Shown here: positions 7,273 through 14,688 of the stretch, in pieces
How the letters are laid out: every line of letters begins with the position of its first letter
Numbering within the stretch: the stretch's first letter is position 1
Origin: CALVJJ01 sp045538425
Lineage (GTDB): Bacteria > Bacillota > Clostridia > Christensenellales > UBA1242
Length of the DNA: 18,512 nucleotides
Reading direction: 5' to 3'
NCBI GenBank assembly: GCA_045538425.1
Contig: JAZSRJ010000077.1
Location: 1-18,512 of the forward strand
Translations under genes and position numbers: made by a program
Notes under the pieces: model-generated
Seen by the model: only the letters and a program-made list of their open reading frames with translations
The model's database searches: none
What the model was told of the DNA's origin: nothing

Positions 7273-7831
7273 ATTGATATGGATTAGATCTGCTACGTAG
7301 TTTTAAGATCTTAAGATAGATAGTGGCTAATTGCTCTGGAGTCTCTTTCATACCATTGCGTAGCCATGTCATCTCTAAGTGGAACAATTCGCCCAAAAAC
7401 AATTGATAAGAGTATTCTCGAATGGGGGTTGGATTTTGTCTAGGGATAAGGGATAAAAAAGCTCTACAATAACAATCATAGATTAAGTGATCCAAACCTT
7501 GATTGAGTAAAATATACATTTTGTCAGCATACTTTTTGAAGTTTTCAAGGGTAGTGACCATAATATTGTGTATAGAAAAATTCAGTGATCTATGAGATTG
7601 GATATCCTTTAATGTTTCGACAAAGATATCTTGCATATATTGCATGAGTACATCTTCTTTGGATTGGTAGTTGCGGTAAAATCCCATACGACTAACGCCG
7701 GCTTTTTTAATAATATCTGTGATGGTAATACTATCCAATAATTCTTTTTGCAACAATTGAAACAATGCATTGGAGATACAATCTCTTACAAACAAATTGG
7801 TTTTGTTACGTTTGGTTGTTAGCTGTGACAT
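7271..7831 (-). CDS. TetR/AcrR-family transcriptional regulator
   Basis: This 186-residue regulator has an N-terminal DNA-binding domain of the TetR type (about residues 10-55). The helix-turn-helix is SITITDIIKKAGVSRMGFYRNYQSKEDVLMQYM, where GVSRMGFYRNYQSKEDVL is the family hallmark. The rest is an all-helical ligand/dimerisation domain without recognisable specificity. The start at 7831 is preceded on the minus strand by AGGAGG at the right spacing; a longer frame to 7849 lacks this. It is divergent from degV, across a gap of 149 bp that holds the degV promoter and a perfect 16-bp palindrome. A TetR protein divergent from an operon with an operator at the start site is a typical local repressor arrangement, so it probably controls the degV operon. 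The ligand is unknown; lipid or fatty acid is a guess from the neighbours. Confidence 0.88.
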   Translation of the reverse strand: MSQLTTKRNKTNLFVRDCISNALFQLLQKELLDSITITDIIKKAGVSRMGFYRNYQSKEDVLMQYMQDIFVETLKDIQSHRSLNFSIHNIMVTTLENFKKYADKMYILLNQGLDHLIYDCYCRAFLSLIPRQNPTPIREYSYQLFLGELFHLEMTWLRNGMKETPEQLATIYLKILKLRSRSNPYQ

Positions 7832-7875
7832 TTTGCCTCCTTTTATCACAATTGATTTTGAAAAATAGTTTTTGT

Positions 7876-7904
7876 TTGTGATTTCGCATAAACATTGATA
7901 TAAT
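7876..7904 (+). promoter_or_regulatory. Predicted promoter of the degV operon
   Basis: TTGTGA (7876-7881), 17 bp, then a perfect TATAAT (7899-7904). The predicted start is near 7911, within the palindrome, leaving a 70-nt leader. Confidence 0.65.
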
Positions 7905-7909
7905 TTATC

Positions 7910-7925
7910 TGTTACAATTGTAACA
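7910..7925. promoter_or_regulatory. Perfect 16-bp palindrome, candidate TetR operator
   Basis: TGTTACAATTGTAACA is a perfect inverted repeat placed at the expected transcription start of the degV operon, five bases after the -10 box. TetR-family dimers bind palindromes of about this size. A weaker relative of its core (TCACAATTGA) occurs at 7846-7855, just ahead of the regulator's own start codon, consistent with autoregulation. Confidence 0.6.
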
Positions 7926-7980
7926 CTTTTTTATTAAAAATGCAAATATTATAAAAGAAATTAGGAGTCAAGAAGAAAAA

Positions 7981-8811
7981 ATGATAAAATTAATCGTAGA
8001 TAGCACAGCAGATATTACAAAAGAAGAGGCTACAAAATGGGGAGTAGATATTATTCCTATGAATATTTTGATTGATGATGTTGAGTATACAACAGGCGTC
8101 AATCTCACCAATGCTGAGTTTTACCAAAAACTTAAAACTTGCAAAAACTTGCCAAAAACAACGCAAGTCAATCAAATGACTTATATTGAGGCTATCAAAC
8201 CATACTTAGATAAAGGACAAGATGTGTTCGTTATGGCTATTAGTAGTGGATTGTCTGGGTCTTACAATAGTTTAAGACTAGCAAGTGAAGAACTTAAGAG
8301 CGAGCACTTGGCTATTTTTGATACCGAAACAGTTACTTTTGAATATAAGGCGCTTGTTATGGAAGCAGTTCGTCTTATCGAAAAAGGGATTACACTACCA
8401 GATTTGGTGACTAAGATGGAATACTTGAGAAGCAAAAGTAGACTGCTTGCGGTGGTAGAGAATGTTAAGTATCTTATCAAAGGTGGTCGACTTTCCCGTG
8501 TAGCAGGTATGGCTGTTACGGCTCTTCATATTAAGCCAATTATTAAGCTTGAAGACAAAGTAGTTAAAGTTGCGGGGAAAGCAATTGGTTTTGGATCAGC
8601 CATGAAAACAATGTGTAAAAGTATTGTTAATTTGGACAAAACTAAGAATGTGCTTATTGCACATAGTGATAGCATGGAAAATGCACAAAAACTATACAAA
8701 ATTGTGAAAGAACAATTGGGTGTAGAACCTGTTGGTATTAGTGAAATTGGTGCTGTTGTAGGAACACACGCAGGTCCTGGCACAGTTGGGGTTGTTTATT
8801 TTGAACAATAA
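7981..8811 (+). CDS. degV: DegV-family fatty-acid-binding protein (FakB-like)
   Basis: DegV proteins bind a fatty acid in a deep pocket; FakB members present it to the kinase FakA for phosphorylation and entry into phospholipid synthesis. The 276-residue length and the motifs fit well. They are the start MIKLIVDSTADIT, PMNILIDD, the TTQVN segment, the SSGLSGSYNS lipid-head contact motif, KGGRLSR, and the C-terminal HAGPGTVGVVYFEQ. The ATG at 7981 gives the usual N-terminus. Its AGGAG (7963-7967) is somewhat far away at 13 bp, with a closer weak AAGAAG. It is the first gene of an operon whose next gene begins 10 bp after its stop. No FakA kinase is in the window, so whether it works as FakB is inferred from the family. 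Confidence 0.93.
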   Translation: MIKLIVDSTADITKEEATKWGVDIIPMNILIDDVEYTTGVNLTNAEFYQKLKTCKNLPKTTQVNQMTYIEAIKPYLDKGQDVFVMAISSGLSGSYNSLRLASEELKSEHLAIFDTETVTFEYKALVMEAVRLIEKGITLPDLVTKMEYLRSKSRLLAVVENVKYLIKGGRLSRVAGMAVTALHIKPIIKLEDKVVKVAGKAIGFGSAMKTMCKSIVNLDKTKNVLIAHSDSMENAQKLYKIVKEQLGVEPVGISEIGAVVGTHAGPGTVGVVYFEQ

Positions 8812-8821
8812 GGGGGAAAGT

Positions 8822-10021
8822 ATGAATATAGCAAAAAAATGGTGGTGTAGAATCTATCAAGGAGTCTTTCGATTGGCTCTTCCAATCTTACCGTACCATG
8901 AACCGCAACAACTAGAAAACAATGAAAGTGTGGCAGAAGTATTAACAGCCAACAATGTGACAAAAGTTTTGCTTGTGACAGACCAAGGTCTTGCAAAATT
9001 ACACTTGTTTGATCCACTAGTGGAGACACTGAACCAACATGATATTACGGTTGTGGTGTATGACAAAACAGTTCCTAATCCAACAACGGATAATGTGGAA
9101 GAATCTTATATAATGTACAAAGACAATGACTGCCAAGCAATCATTGCTTTTGGTGGTGGTAGCCCGATGGATTGTGCTAAAGCTACTGGTATTAGAGTTG
9201 TAAAACCGAAAAAAGCGTTAGGGAAGTTTGCGGGTGTCATCAAACTTTGGAAACGACTTCCATTGCTCATCGCAGTGCCAACAACAGCCGGGACGGGGAG
9301 CGAAACAACACTAGCGGCAGTTATTACGGATAGCAATACTCGTCACAAATATGCCATTAGTTCGTTTCCACTCATTCCTAGATATGCTTTGCTTGATCCA
9401 ACATTGACGATTGGGTTGCCTCCACACATTACTTCTACCACTGGTATGGATGCTTTGACGCATGCCGTGGAAGCCTTTATTGGTCGTAGTACTACAAAAG
9501 AGACAAGAACAAGAGCGCTTGATGCGGTAAAATTGATTTTTGCTAATCTAGAAGAAGCGTACAACAATGGAAGCAATCTTGAGGCTAGACGTAACATGTT
9601 GCTTGCCTCTTATTATGCAGGTATTGCTTTTACAAAATCTTATGTGGGATATGTCCACGCTATTGCACATTCTCTCGGTGGAAAATACAATACGCCACAT
9701 GGACTTGCTAATGCAATTATTCTTCCATATATGCTTAAAAAATATGGACGTAAAATATACAAAAAATTGTGGAAACTAGGCGTATATGCCGAATTGTTTA
9801 GTGCCGATACACCAATGGAAGTTGGAGCAAAATTATTGATTGAAAAAATTGAATCAATGAATGCCAATATGCATATTGGACAACATCTAGATATTAAAAA
9901 AGAAGATATTCCACTGCTTGCACAACAAGCCGAAAAAGAAGGCAATCCATTGTATCCAGTGCCAGTCCTTATGACGGCAAAAGAGTTGGAAGCTATCTAT
10001 TATGAGGTGGCTAATGACTAA
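8822..10021 (+). CDS. Iron-type (group III) alcohol dehydrogenase
   Basis: This NAD(P)-dependent Fe-ADH family protein of 399 residues would interconvert an alcohol and an aldehyde or ketone in the cytoplasm. The ATG at 8822 is preceded by AGGGGG at suitable distance. The N-terminal Rossmann-like domain contains AFGGGSPMDCAKATG, then VPTTAGTGSETT. The metal ligands are all visible and correctly spaced: Asp210 and His214 in GMDALTHAVEAFIG, His279 in GYVHAIAHSLGG, and His293 in NTPHG. The N-terminus has an extra aromatic segment (KKWWCRIYQGVFRLALP), seen in a subgroup of these enzymes that keep company with aldehyde dehydrogenases. The next gene is the tail of exactly such an aldehyde dehydrogenase, overlapping by 8 bp. 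The true substrate is unknown; a butanol/ethanol-type or longer-chain alcohol would be plausible. Confidence 0.93.
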   Translation: MNIAKKWWCRIYQGVFRLALPILPYHEPQQLENNESVAEVLTANNVTKVLLVTDQGLAKLHLFDPLVETLNQHDITVVVYDKTVPNPTTDNVEESYIMYKDNDCQAIIAFGGGSPMDCAKATGIRVVKPKKALGKFAGVIKLWKRLPLLIAVPTTAGTGSETTLAAVITDSNTRHKYAISSFPLIPRYALLDPTLTIGLPPHITSTTGMDALTHAVEAFIGRSTTKETRTRALDAVKLIFANLEEAYNNGSNLEARRNMLLASYYAGIAFTKSYVGYVHAIAHSLGGKYNTPHGLANAIILPYMLKKYGRKIYKKLWKLGVYAELFSADTPMEVGAKLLIEKIESMNANMHIGQHLDIKKEDIPLLAQQAEKEGNPLYPVPVLMTAKELEAIYYEVAND

Positions 10022-10277
10022 TCAACAAATGATACTTGATAGATGTGATTTTGGTGGTGGTTGTATCAATGATACCATTATTCATATCTCTAGTCCTCAC
10101 TTAGGGTTTGGGGGACTCAAAGAAAGTGGAATTGGTGCATATCATGGGAAAGTAGGATTTGATACTTTTACACATTATAAGAGTATACTAGATAAAAAAC
10201 GTTGGTTGGATCTACCAATGAGATACCAACCATACAACAAATGGAAATATTGGTTAATAAGAATGTTTTTGAGGTAA
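10014..10277 (+). pseudogene. Orphan C-terminal fragment of an aldehyde dehydrogenase
   Basis: The 87-residue product matches only the C-terminal end of class-3-like aldehyde dehydrogenases: FGGGCINDTIIHISSPHLGFGGLKESGIGAYHGKVGFDTFTHYKSI, then KKRWLDLPMRYQPYN. A full enzyme is about 455 residues. The NAD-binding domain and the catalytic cysteine and glutamate are absent, so it cannot be an active dehydrogenase. Yet the remaining frame is uninterrupted, has an ATG at 10014 with GAGGTGG just upstream, and overlaps the ADH gene by 8 bp, with yhhN starting 3 bp after its stop. The simplest reading is an internal deletion that fused the gene's tail to the end of the ADH gene. An alternative is a retained small protein that uses the oligomerisation segment. 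It is labelled pseudogene for the lost function, but it looks translatable. Confidence 0.85.
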
Positions 10278-10280
10278 GTT

Positions 10281-10946
10281 ATGAAAAAATGGAATATTTG
10301 TAATTATTTGTTGCTAGCAATGATTTTGGTTGGAGATCTATTCTATTTGCTAGATAGTTATCTTTGGGTAAAATCAATTACTAGTGCGTTGTTTGTATTG
10401 GTAGGGTTGATCAATTTTGTGTATACAATCAAGACAAAACAAAATGTGCGTTTTGGTGCTATTATGCTCACCGGTTTAGTCTTTGCGATGTCAGGAGATA
10501 TCTTGCTTGAAATCCATTTTATTACGGGTGCATTGTTGTTTGCTATTGGTCATGTATTCTATCTTGTTGCTTATACACAACTAGAAAAATATAGAAAACT
10601 AGATTGGATCATTATGCTTTGCATCTTTGTTCCTTCATTGCTGATTATTACATTGATCCCAGTCTTTACTTTTGATATTGTAATGGAACTTGTTTGTATT
10701 TTCTATGCATTTGTGATCTCCAATATGGTAGCAAAAGCTGTTGCCAATTATGTAAAAGAAAAAAGTATCTTAAGATTAGTGATCATGATTGGAAGTATCT
10801 TATTCTTTATATCTGATTTTGCATTATTGTTTGCAACATTCTCTTATGGACATATCTTACTCAATATTATTTGTCTAGGGACATATTATCCTGCAGAGTG
10901 GTTGCTTGCTTATTCTATCTTACTTGCAAGTAAAAAAGAGAGTTAG
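10281..10946 (+). CDS. YhhN-family membrane protein (lysoplasmalogenase-like)
   Basis: This 221-residue, strongly hydrophobic protein has about seven to eight membrane segments. Family-type motifs are GLVFAMSGDILLEIHFITGALLFAIGHVFYLVAY (residues about 66-100), GSILFFISDFALLF (about 170-183) and TYYPAEWLLAYSILL near the end. They carry the conserved acidic and His residues of the YhhN/TMEM86 family. Animal TMEM86 members hydrolyse the vinyl-ether bond of lysoplasmalogens; bacterial activity is known only for some members. GAGG before the ATG lies inside the end of the preceding fragment, so the genes are tightly coupled. Anaerobic bacteria often make plasmalogens, so a role in ether-lipid turnover fits with the DegV neighbour, though this is inference. 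It is the last gene of the operon. Confidence 0.82.
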   Translation: MKKWNICNYLLLAMILVGDLFYLLDSYLWVKSITSALFVLVGLINFVYTIKTKQNVRFGAIMLTGLVFAMSGDILLEIHFITGALLFAIGHVFYLVAYTQLEKYRKLDWIIMLCIFVPSLLIITLIPVFTFDIVMELVCIFYAFVISNMVAKAVANYVKEKSILRLVIMIGSILFFISDFALLFATFSYGHILLNIICLGTYYPAEWLLAYSILLASKKES

Positions 10947-10967
10947 TGATTAACTCTTTTTTCTTTT
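10932..10967 (+). terminator. Rho-independent terminator of the degV operon
   Basis: GAGTTA (10940-10945) pairs with TAACTC (10951-10956). The stem is extended by A-T pairs and followed by a T-rich tract. The stop codon of the YhhN gene lies inside it. Confidence 0.88.
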
Positions 10968-10994
10968 TGTGGGTTGTTTCAGTGGATATTTGGC

Positions 10995-11023
10995 TTGCAA
11001 AATTGTTAAAATAGATGTATACT
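10995..11023 (+). promoter_or_regulatory. Predicted promoter of sufC-sufB
   Basis: TTGCAA (10995-11000), 17 bp, then TATACT (11018-11023). The predicted start is about 25 nt ahead of the sufC ATG. Confidence 0.6.
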
Positions 11024-11054
11024 ACTGATAGATTATATTGAAAAAAGGATGTAT

Positions 11055-11774
11055 ATGATTACACTAAAAAATATTACATATAAAGTACAAGAAGAAAAGA
11101 CAGGTGTTTCAAAGACTATCATAGACGATCTTTCTTTTGCTTTTGAACCAAACAAAATCACTGTGATTACTGGTCAAAATGGTAGTGGGAAAAGCACACT
11201 TATCTCTCTATTGATGGGGTTGATACAACCTAATAGTGGAAAGATATTATATCAAGGAAAAGATATCACCAATCTATCTGTCACAGATAGAGCAAAAAGA
11301 GGTATTACGATTGCTTTTCAACAACCAGTACGTTTTAAGGGATTGACTGTCAAACAATTATTGGATATTGCAACCGGTACAACTTTGAAAGTGACAGATG
11401 CTTGTCATTATCTTTCTGTTGTAGGATTGTGTGCAAGAGAGTATATTGATAGAGCCTTAGATGATACTTTGTCTGGTGGAGAACTCAAAAGAATAGAACT
11501 TGCTATGGCATTAGCCAAGGGTGGAGAAGTGTTTTTGTTTGATGAGCCAGAAGCTGGGATTGATCTGTGGAGTTTTGAAGAACTCATTCAAGTGTTCAAA
11601 AAACTTAACAATAAGACAGTGATCATTGTTAGTCATCAAAATAAGATATTGAGTATTGCTGACCAAATTGTGTTGATGGACAATGGTGTCTGTCAGGTGG
11701 TAGAAAAAGACCACTGGAACACAACTTTGCTAAATAAAAAATGTGGAAGATTGAGCGAGGTGATTGGTGAATAA
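11055..11774 (+). CDS. sufC: SufC-type Fe-S cluster assembly ATPase
   Basis: This is a soluble ABC-type ATPase of 239 residues, the energy-supplying partner of SufB in iron-sulfur cluster assembly. Walker A is GQNGSGKST (residues 40-48), the signature is LSGGE (139-143), and Walker B is VFLFDEPEAGIDLW with Asp163-Glu164. The Q-loop is FQQPVRFKGLT, with the 'QQP' and following aromatic residues typical of SufC rather than of transporters; the switch His is in VSHQNK. No permease gene is adjacent. The ATG at 11055 is preferred over 11049 because the AAAAGG site would touch the earlier codon. It overlaps sufB by 8 bp, which implies co-translation. SufS, SufU/SufE and SufD are absent here, so this is a two-gene minimal type. 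Confidence 0.9.
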   Translation: MITLKNITYKVQEEKTGVSKTIIDDLSFAFEPNKITVITGQNGSGKSTLISLLMGLIQPNSGKILYQGKDITNLSVTDRAKRGITIAFQQPVRFKGLTVKQLLDIATGTTLKVTDACHYLSVVGLCAREYIDRALDDTLSGGELKRIELAMALAKGGEVFLFDEPEAGIDLWSFEELIQVFKKLNNKTVIIVSHQNKILSIADQIVLMDNGVCQVVEKDHWNTTLLNKKCGRLSEVIGE

Positions 11775-12684
11775 TATTGATGAAAAATTATTGCAAGAAG
11801 TAGCTGGCTGGCATAGTATCCCAAAAGGATCTTACAATATTAGAAAAAATGGGAAAAGTATCGCAAGATCAACATCTGCTGATATTGATATTGTCCCTAA
11901 AAAAGATAAAAGAGGTATAGATATTATTGTCAAAGCTGGTATACAAAACAAAAGTGTACATATTCCAGTGATTGTAACGGAGAGTGGATTAGAAGACTTA
12001 GTATACAATGATTTTTATATTGGAGATGGTGCAGATGTTCTAATAGTTGCTGGTTGTGGTATTCACAACAACGGAACAAAGGCTAGTGCACATAATGGGA
12101 TTCATACTTTCCATGTTGGAAAAAATGCAAAAATTAGATATGTAGAAAAACATCTTGGCTTGGGTAATAGCGATAGCCAAAAGATCCTCAATCCTACAAC
12201 TATTTTGAATATGGAAGAAGGTTGTGTTGTGGAGATGGAGACTGTACAACTTGGTGGTGTATCGTATTCTAATCGAGAGACAAAAGCAACGCTAAAAGAA
12301 AAAGCAAAATTGATGATTACGGAGAAAATCTTAACAACAGATGATCAGGAAGCACAGACCAAGTTTGTGGTAGATCTTGTGGGTAAAGATAGCAGTGTAG
12401 AAGTGGTCAGTCGTAGTGTCGCAAAAGGTGAGTCAAGACAAAAATTTGTGAGCAAAATTGTTGGTAAGGCAAGATGCTTTGGACATGTAGAATGCGATGC
12501 GATCTTGCTAGACAATGCAAGAGTAGCATCTATTCCTGAAGTAGATGCACATAGTGTAGAAGCAAGTCTTGTACATGAAGCTGCCATTGGTCGTATTGCC
12601 AGTGACCAATTGAAAAAACTTACTACTTTGGGTCTAACTAAAGAAGAGGCAGAAGATGTCATTATTAAAGGATATCTTAACTAA
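11767..12684 (+). CDS. sufB: SufB-like Fe-S scaffold protein (minimal SUF type)
   Basis: This 305-residue beta-helix-type scaffold protein belongs to the SufB/SufD family. It is much shorter than the ~470-residue SufB of full SUF operons, mainly at the N-terminus. The C-terminal signature is clear: FGHVECDAILLDNARVASIPEVDAHSVEASLVHEAAIGRIASDQLKKLTTLGLTKEEAEDVIIKGYLN. It aligns with the E. coli SufB end; Cys243 sits where the essential SufB Cys405 lies, and HEAAIGRI matches HEATTSKI. A second cysteine is in GCGIHNNG (Cys97). GTG at 11767 is the chosen start, six bases after GAGG, and overlaps the sufC end by 8 bp; TTG at 11764 is possible. With SufC it would form a SufBC complex for cluster assembly, probably serving enzymes such as PflA. 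Short SufB-SufC pairs are known in archaea and anaerobic bacteria. Confidence 0.88.
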   Translation: MNNIDEKLLQEVAGWHSIPKGSYNIRKNGKSIARSTSADIDIVPKKDKRGIDIIVKAGIQNKSVHIPVIVTESGLEDLVYNDFYIGDGADVLIVAGCGIHNNGTKASAHNGIHTFHVGKNAKIRYVEKHLGLGNSDSQKILNPTTILNMEEGCVVEMETVQLGGVSYSNRETKATLKEKAKLMITEKILTTDDQEAQTKFVVDLVGKDSSVEVVSRSVAKGESRQKFVSKIVGKARCFGHVECDAILLDNARVASIPEVDAHSVEASLVHEAAIGRIASDQLKKLTTLGLTKEEAEDVIIKGYLN

Positions 12685-12692
12685 ATTATGAT

Positions 12693-12728
12693 AAAAAATC
12701 CTCATAAACAATGGGGATTTTTATTTTT
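12693..12728 (+). terminator. Rho-independent terminator of sufCB
   Basis: A 10-bp stem, AAAAATCCTC (12694-12703) with GGGGATTTTT (12713-12722), includes one G-U pair. The loop is 9 nt and a T-run follows. Confidence 0.88.
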
Positions 12729-12803
12729 TTGTTTGTGGTTTTTTTATGAAAAACAAATAAAATATTGACTTCAATATTCTTATGTGTTTGGACAGAATGA
12801 CTA

Positions 12804-12832
12804 TTGACTTTGAATCTTTCTTAGAGTATACT
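12804..12832 (+). promoter_or_regulatory. Predicted promoter of the second GNAT gene
   Basis: TTGACT (12804-12809), 17 bp, then TATACT (12827-12832). The expected start near 12839 excludes the in-frame ATG at 12782 and supports the ATG at 12857. A similar block beginning TATTGACTT also occurs 39 bp upstream, without a matching -10. Confidence 0.65.
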
Positions 12833-12856
12833 AACTACAGGATAAAAGGTGAACAA

Positions 12857-13354
12857 ATGAAATTAATTGTAACACAAGGTAGCAATAGAGAGTATGCCGA
12901 TCAATGTATTGCTATTGCAGAGCAACATCACGTAACCAATGGTGGAACATTGCAATTTACCCAAATTGTTAAATATGCGCATTATTTAGTGTGTGCACTA
13001 GATGATGATAAAGTGGTAGGATATGTAGGGCTCGTGGAAAATGGTATAATCGACAGTGATCTTTATATATGCCAAATAGCAGTGGATAAAGAATATGCAC
13101 ACCAAGGGATTGGTACACAACTTTTGGATTATGTGTTACATCATTCTAAAAAATACAAATTGGTCACATCTAGTGTATTAGCTTATAATGAATATAGCCA
13201 AAAACTCCATGAAAAATTAGGTTTTGTTGTTTTGAAAAACAATCAGTACCAATATCAATATATTCGTATGACGCAAGATGTTGTGGGAAATCAAGAACTT
13301 CGTTTTGGAGATGAAATAGATCTGTATTGGGATAATAAAAAAGAACTTGCATAA
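12857..13354 (+). CDS. GNAT-family N-acetyltransferase
   Basis: This 165-residue protein has the complete GNAT layout. It begins MKLIVTQGSNREYADQCIAIAEQHH. A central strand HYLVCALDDDKVVGYVGLVE leads to the acetyl-CoA binding segment ICQIAVDKEYAHQGIGTQLLDYVL, containing the Q-x-x-G-I-G-x motif (about residues 79-100). VTSSVLAYNEYSQKLHEKLGFVVL follows, the usual N-x-x-x-x-x-Y/LH-x-KLGF end. The last 30 residues contain a Tyr/Gln-rich tail. The ATG at 12857 follows AAAGGTGA. It is monocistronic, with its own promoter and terminator. It is a different subgroup from the GNAT at 5843. The substrate is not predictable; small single-domain members include amino-acid, peptide-end and antibiotic acetylases. 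Confidence 0.88.
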   Translation: MKLIVTQGSNREYADQCIAIAEQHHVTNGGTLQFTQIVKYAHYLVCALDDDKVVGYVGLVENGIIDSDLYICQIAVDKEYAHQGIGTQLLDYVLHHSKKYKLVTSSVLAYNEYSQKLHEKLGFVVLKNNQYQYQYIRMTQDVVGNQELRFGDEIDLYWDNKKELA

Positions 13355-13367
13355 GTTCTTTTTTTTT
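13337..13367 (+). terminator. Rho-independent terminator of the second GNAT gene
   Basis: AAGAACTT pairs with AAGTTCTT around the loop GCAT (13349-13352), extended by A-T pairs, with a T-run to 13367. The TAA stop lies within the hairpin. Confidence 0.9.
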
Positions 13368-13392
13368 GTATAGAAAGATGTTGCAAAATGAT

Positions 13393-13421
13393 TTTACATA
13401 GGATAGATTTCGTGCTATAAT
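13393..13421 (+). promoter_or_regulatory. Predicted promoter of the MFS gene
   Basis: TTTACA (13393-13398), 17 bp, then TATAAT (13416-13421) with an extended -10 TGC. The in-frame ATG at 13424 would precede the transcript start near 13428, which favours the ATG at 13451. Confidence 0.7.
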
Positions 13422-13450
13422 GGATGTCGAAGTCAACAAAGGAAAAAGAT

Positions 13451-14644
13451 ATGAAAAGATTTTCAAAAAATGCAACTTTATTATTATCCTGCTTATTGCT
13501 GAACGAAATAACAAATATTTTTATTTATACTTATTTGCTTGCGTATATTTTAGATATTTCGAGCAATGGGATTATCAATGTTGCTGTATTTTATTTGGTT
13601 ATGCATACGATTGCAGTATTATTGTCATGGATTATGGCACCAATTTTTAAGAAGTTTGATCAGTCATTAGCCTTAAAGCTGGGGATGATTTTTAAGTTTT
13701 TATTTGTGGTGATTGTTGTATACTTAGGTAATGCTATTACACAATATGTGTATATCATTGCCATTTGTAATGCAATCGCTGAAATAATGTTTTGGGGTGG
13801 TGCCAACCCTCTCCGAACAGTTGTCACAGATCACAATAACTTGTCTTTATTTATTTCCACAACAAAGATTTTGGGAACAATTCTTGGTTTTGTCGTGTCA
13901 ATTGTTATGGGATTTGGTATTGATAAAATTGGCATGCATGCTATTTCAACAGGAATGGTGGTTGTCGTTGTGACACAACTTATTTTAGCCATGTTTTTAA
14001 GTACACCAATAGAAGTCGACAATACAAAACTCCAATATAAAGCCTTTTTGTCTACAATAAAGGCACAATATCCAAAGACAAAACAGATTTATTGGAATCA
14101 GTTTTTCTATGGGATTTGTACCAATATGTCTATGATAATTTTATATTATACGGTCATCACTTTTGGTAGCAATATTTCAATTGGTATTTTCTCTGCAATT
14201 GCATCTATCCTATCTATTAGTATTCTTGCTTTGTACAACTTGAAAAAGAAAGTTTGGTCTAGTTGCTTTACTTCTATTTTGGCAAGTATGCTTGTGGCTA
14301 TTGGGGTTGTGGCAGTTCTTGTTAGTCTTAATCGATTCTCTCTTACATTGTTTTATATATTCTGGAACATCAGCATTGTTGTTCCAGAGACGGTGACAAA
14401 TACAGCAAGACTTGGAATAACGAAAAGGGAAGACTTGCAAAAGTATCATGTTGAGAATGTGACAATCAGTGAAGTCTATCTTAACATGGGTAGAGTCGTA
14501 GGGGAAGTCTTATTGCTCACTATGGGGCTAGTGGCCAACCCAATTTTTGATATTGTCTGTTTGTGTTGCACAACAATTGTGGTTGCTCTTTATTTTGTGC
14601 ATAGTAGTATGATATCTAGAAGACACTTGAATCATGAAAAATAA
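13451..14644 (+). CDS. Major facilitator superfamily-like transporter
   Basis: This 397-residue protein is very hydrophobic, with about eleven to twelve membrane segments in two halves separated by a polar loop (LSTPIEVDNTKLQYKAFLSTIKAQYPKTKQIYW, about residues 190-220). The layout is that of an MFS carrier. The short basic N-terminus (MKRFSKN) is cytoplasmic-like. The usual MFS loop-2 motif GxxxDRxGRR is not well conserved: the matching region reads PIFKKFDQSLALKLG. PLRTVVTDHNNLSLFIS after the fourth helix is a recognisable MFS-like loop. ATG at 13451 is preceded by AAAGGAA at six bases. It is monocistronic. Substrate and direction are not deducible; a drug or metabolite exporter is a reasonable default. 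The terminator follows the stop immediately. Confidence 0.75.
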   Translation: MKRFSKNATLLLSCLLLNEITNIFIYTYLLAYILDISSNGIINVAVFYLVMHTIAVLLSWIMAPIFKKFDQSLALKLGMIFKFLFVVIVVYLGNAITQYVYIIAICNAIAEIMFWGGANPLRTVVTDHNNLSLFISTTKILGTILGFVVSIVMGFGIDKIGMHAISTGMVVVVVTQLILAMFLSTPIEVDNTKLQYKAFLSTIKAQYPKTKQIYWNQFFYGICTNMSMIILYYTVITFGSNISIGIFSAIASILSISILALYNLKKKVWSSCFTSILASMLVAIGVVAVLVSLNRFSLTLFYIFWNISIVVPETVTNTARLGITKREDLQKYHVENVTISEVYLNMGRVVGEVLLLTMGLVANPIFDIVCLCCTTIVVALYFVHSSMISRRHLNHEK

Positions 14645-14671
14645 AAAACACACCCTATGAGTGTGTTTTTT
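14643..14671. terminator. Terminator after the MFS gene, usable from both strands
   Basis: AAAAAACACAC (14643-14653) pairs with GTGTGTTTTTT (14661-14671) around the loop CCTATGA. T-runs result on either strand, so it could also end the minus-strand tRNA-locus transcript. The tRNA remnant begins at its last base. Confidence 0.85.
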
Positions 14672-14688
14672 GGTGCACCGTAAGGGAG
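14671..14688 (-). pseudogene. tRNA-Arg 3'-end remnant
   Basis: These 18 bases are identical to 14879-14896, the 3' end of the intact tRNA-Arg including the encoded CCA, the discriminator, the acceptor 3' strand and part of the T-stem, in the same orientation. Upstream parts of the tRNA are missing; the sequence changes abruptly to the element at 14689. It sits next to a terminator, as a complete tRNA would. Confidence 0.85.

Noticed and set aside
8526..8783. Minus-strand frame over the end of degV
   Set aside because: It is a shadow of the degV frame with no start signals.
12763..12826. Imperfect direct repeat beginning TATTGACTT ahead of the second GNAT gene
   Set aside because: The match is short and the second unit is explained as a promoter -35; probably chance in AT-rich sequence.
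13424..13450. Upstream ATG of the MFS gene
   Set aside because: It directly follows the -10 box and would precede the transcript start; the ATG at 13451 has AAAGGAA at good spacing.
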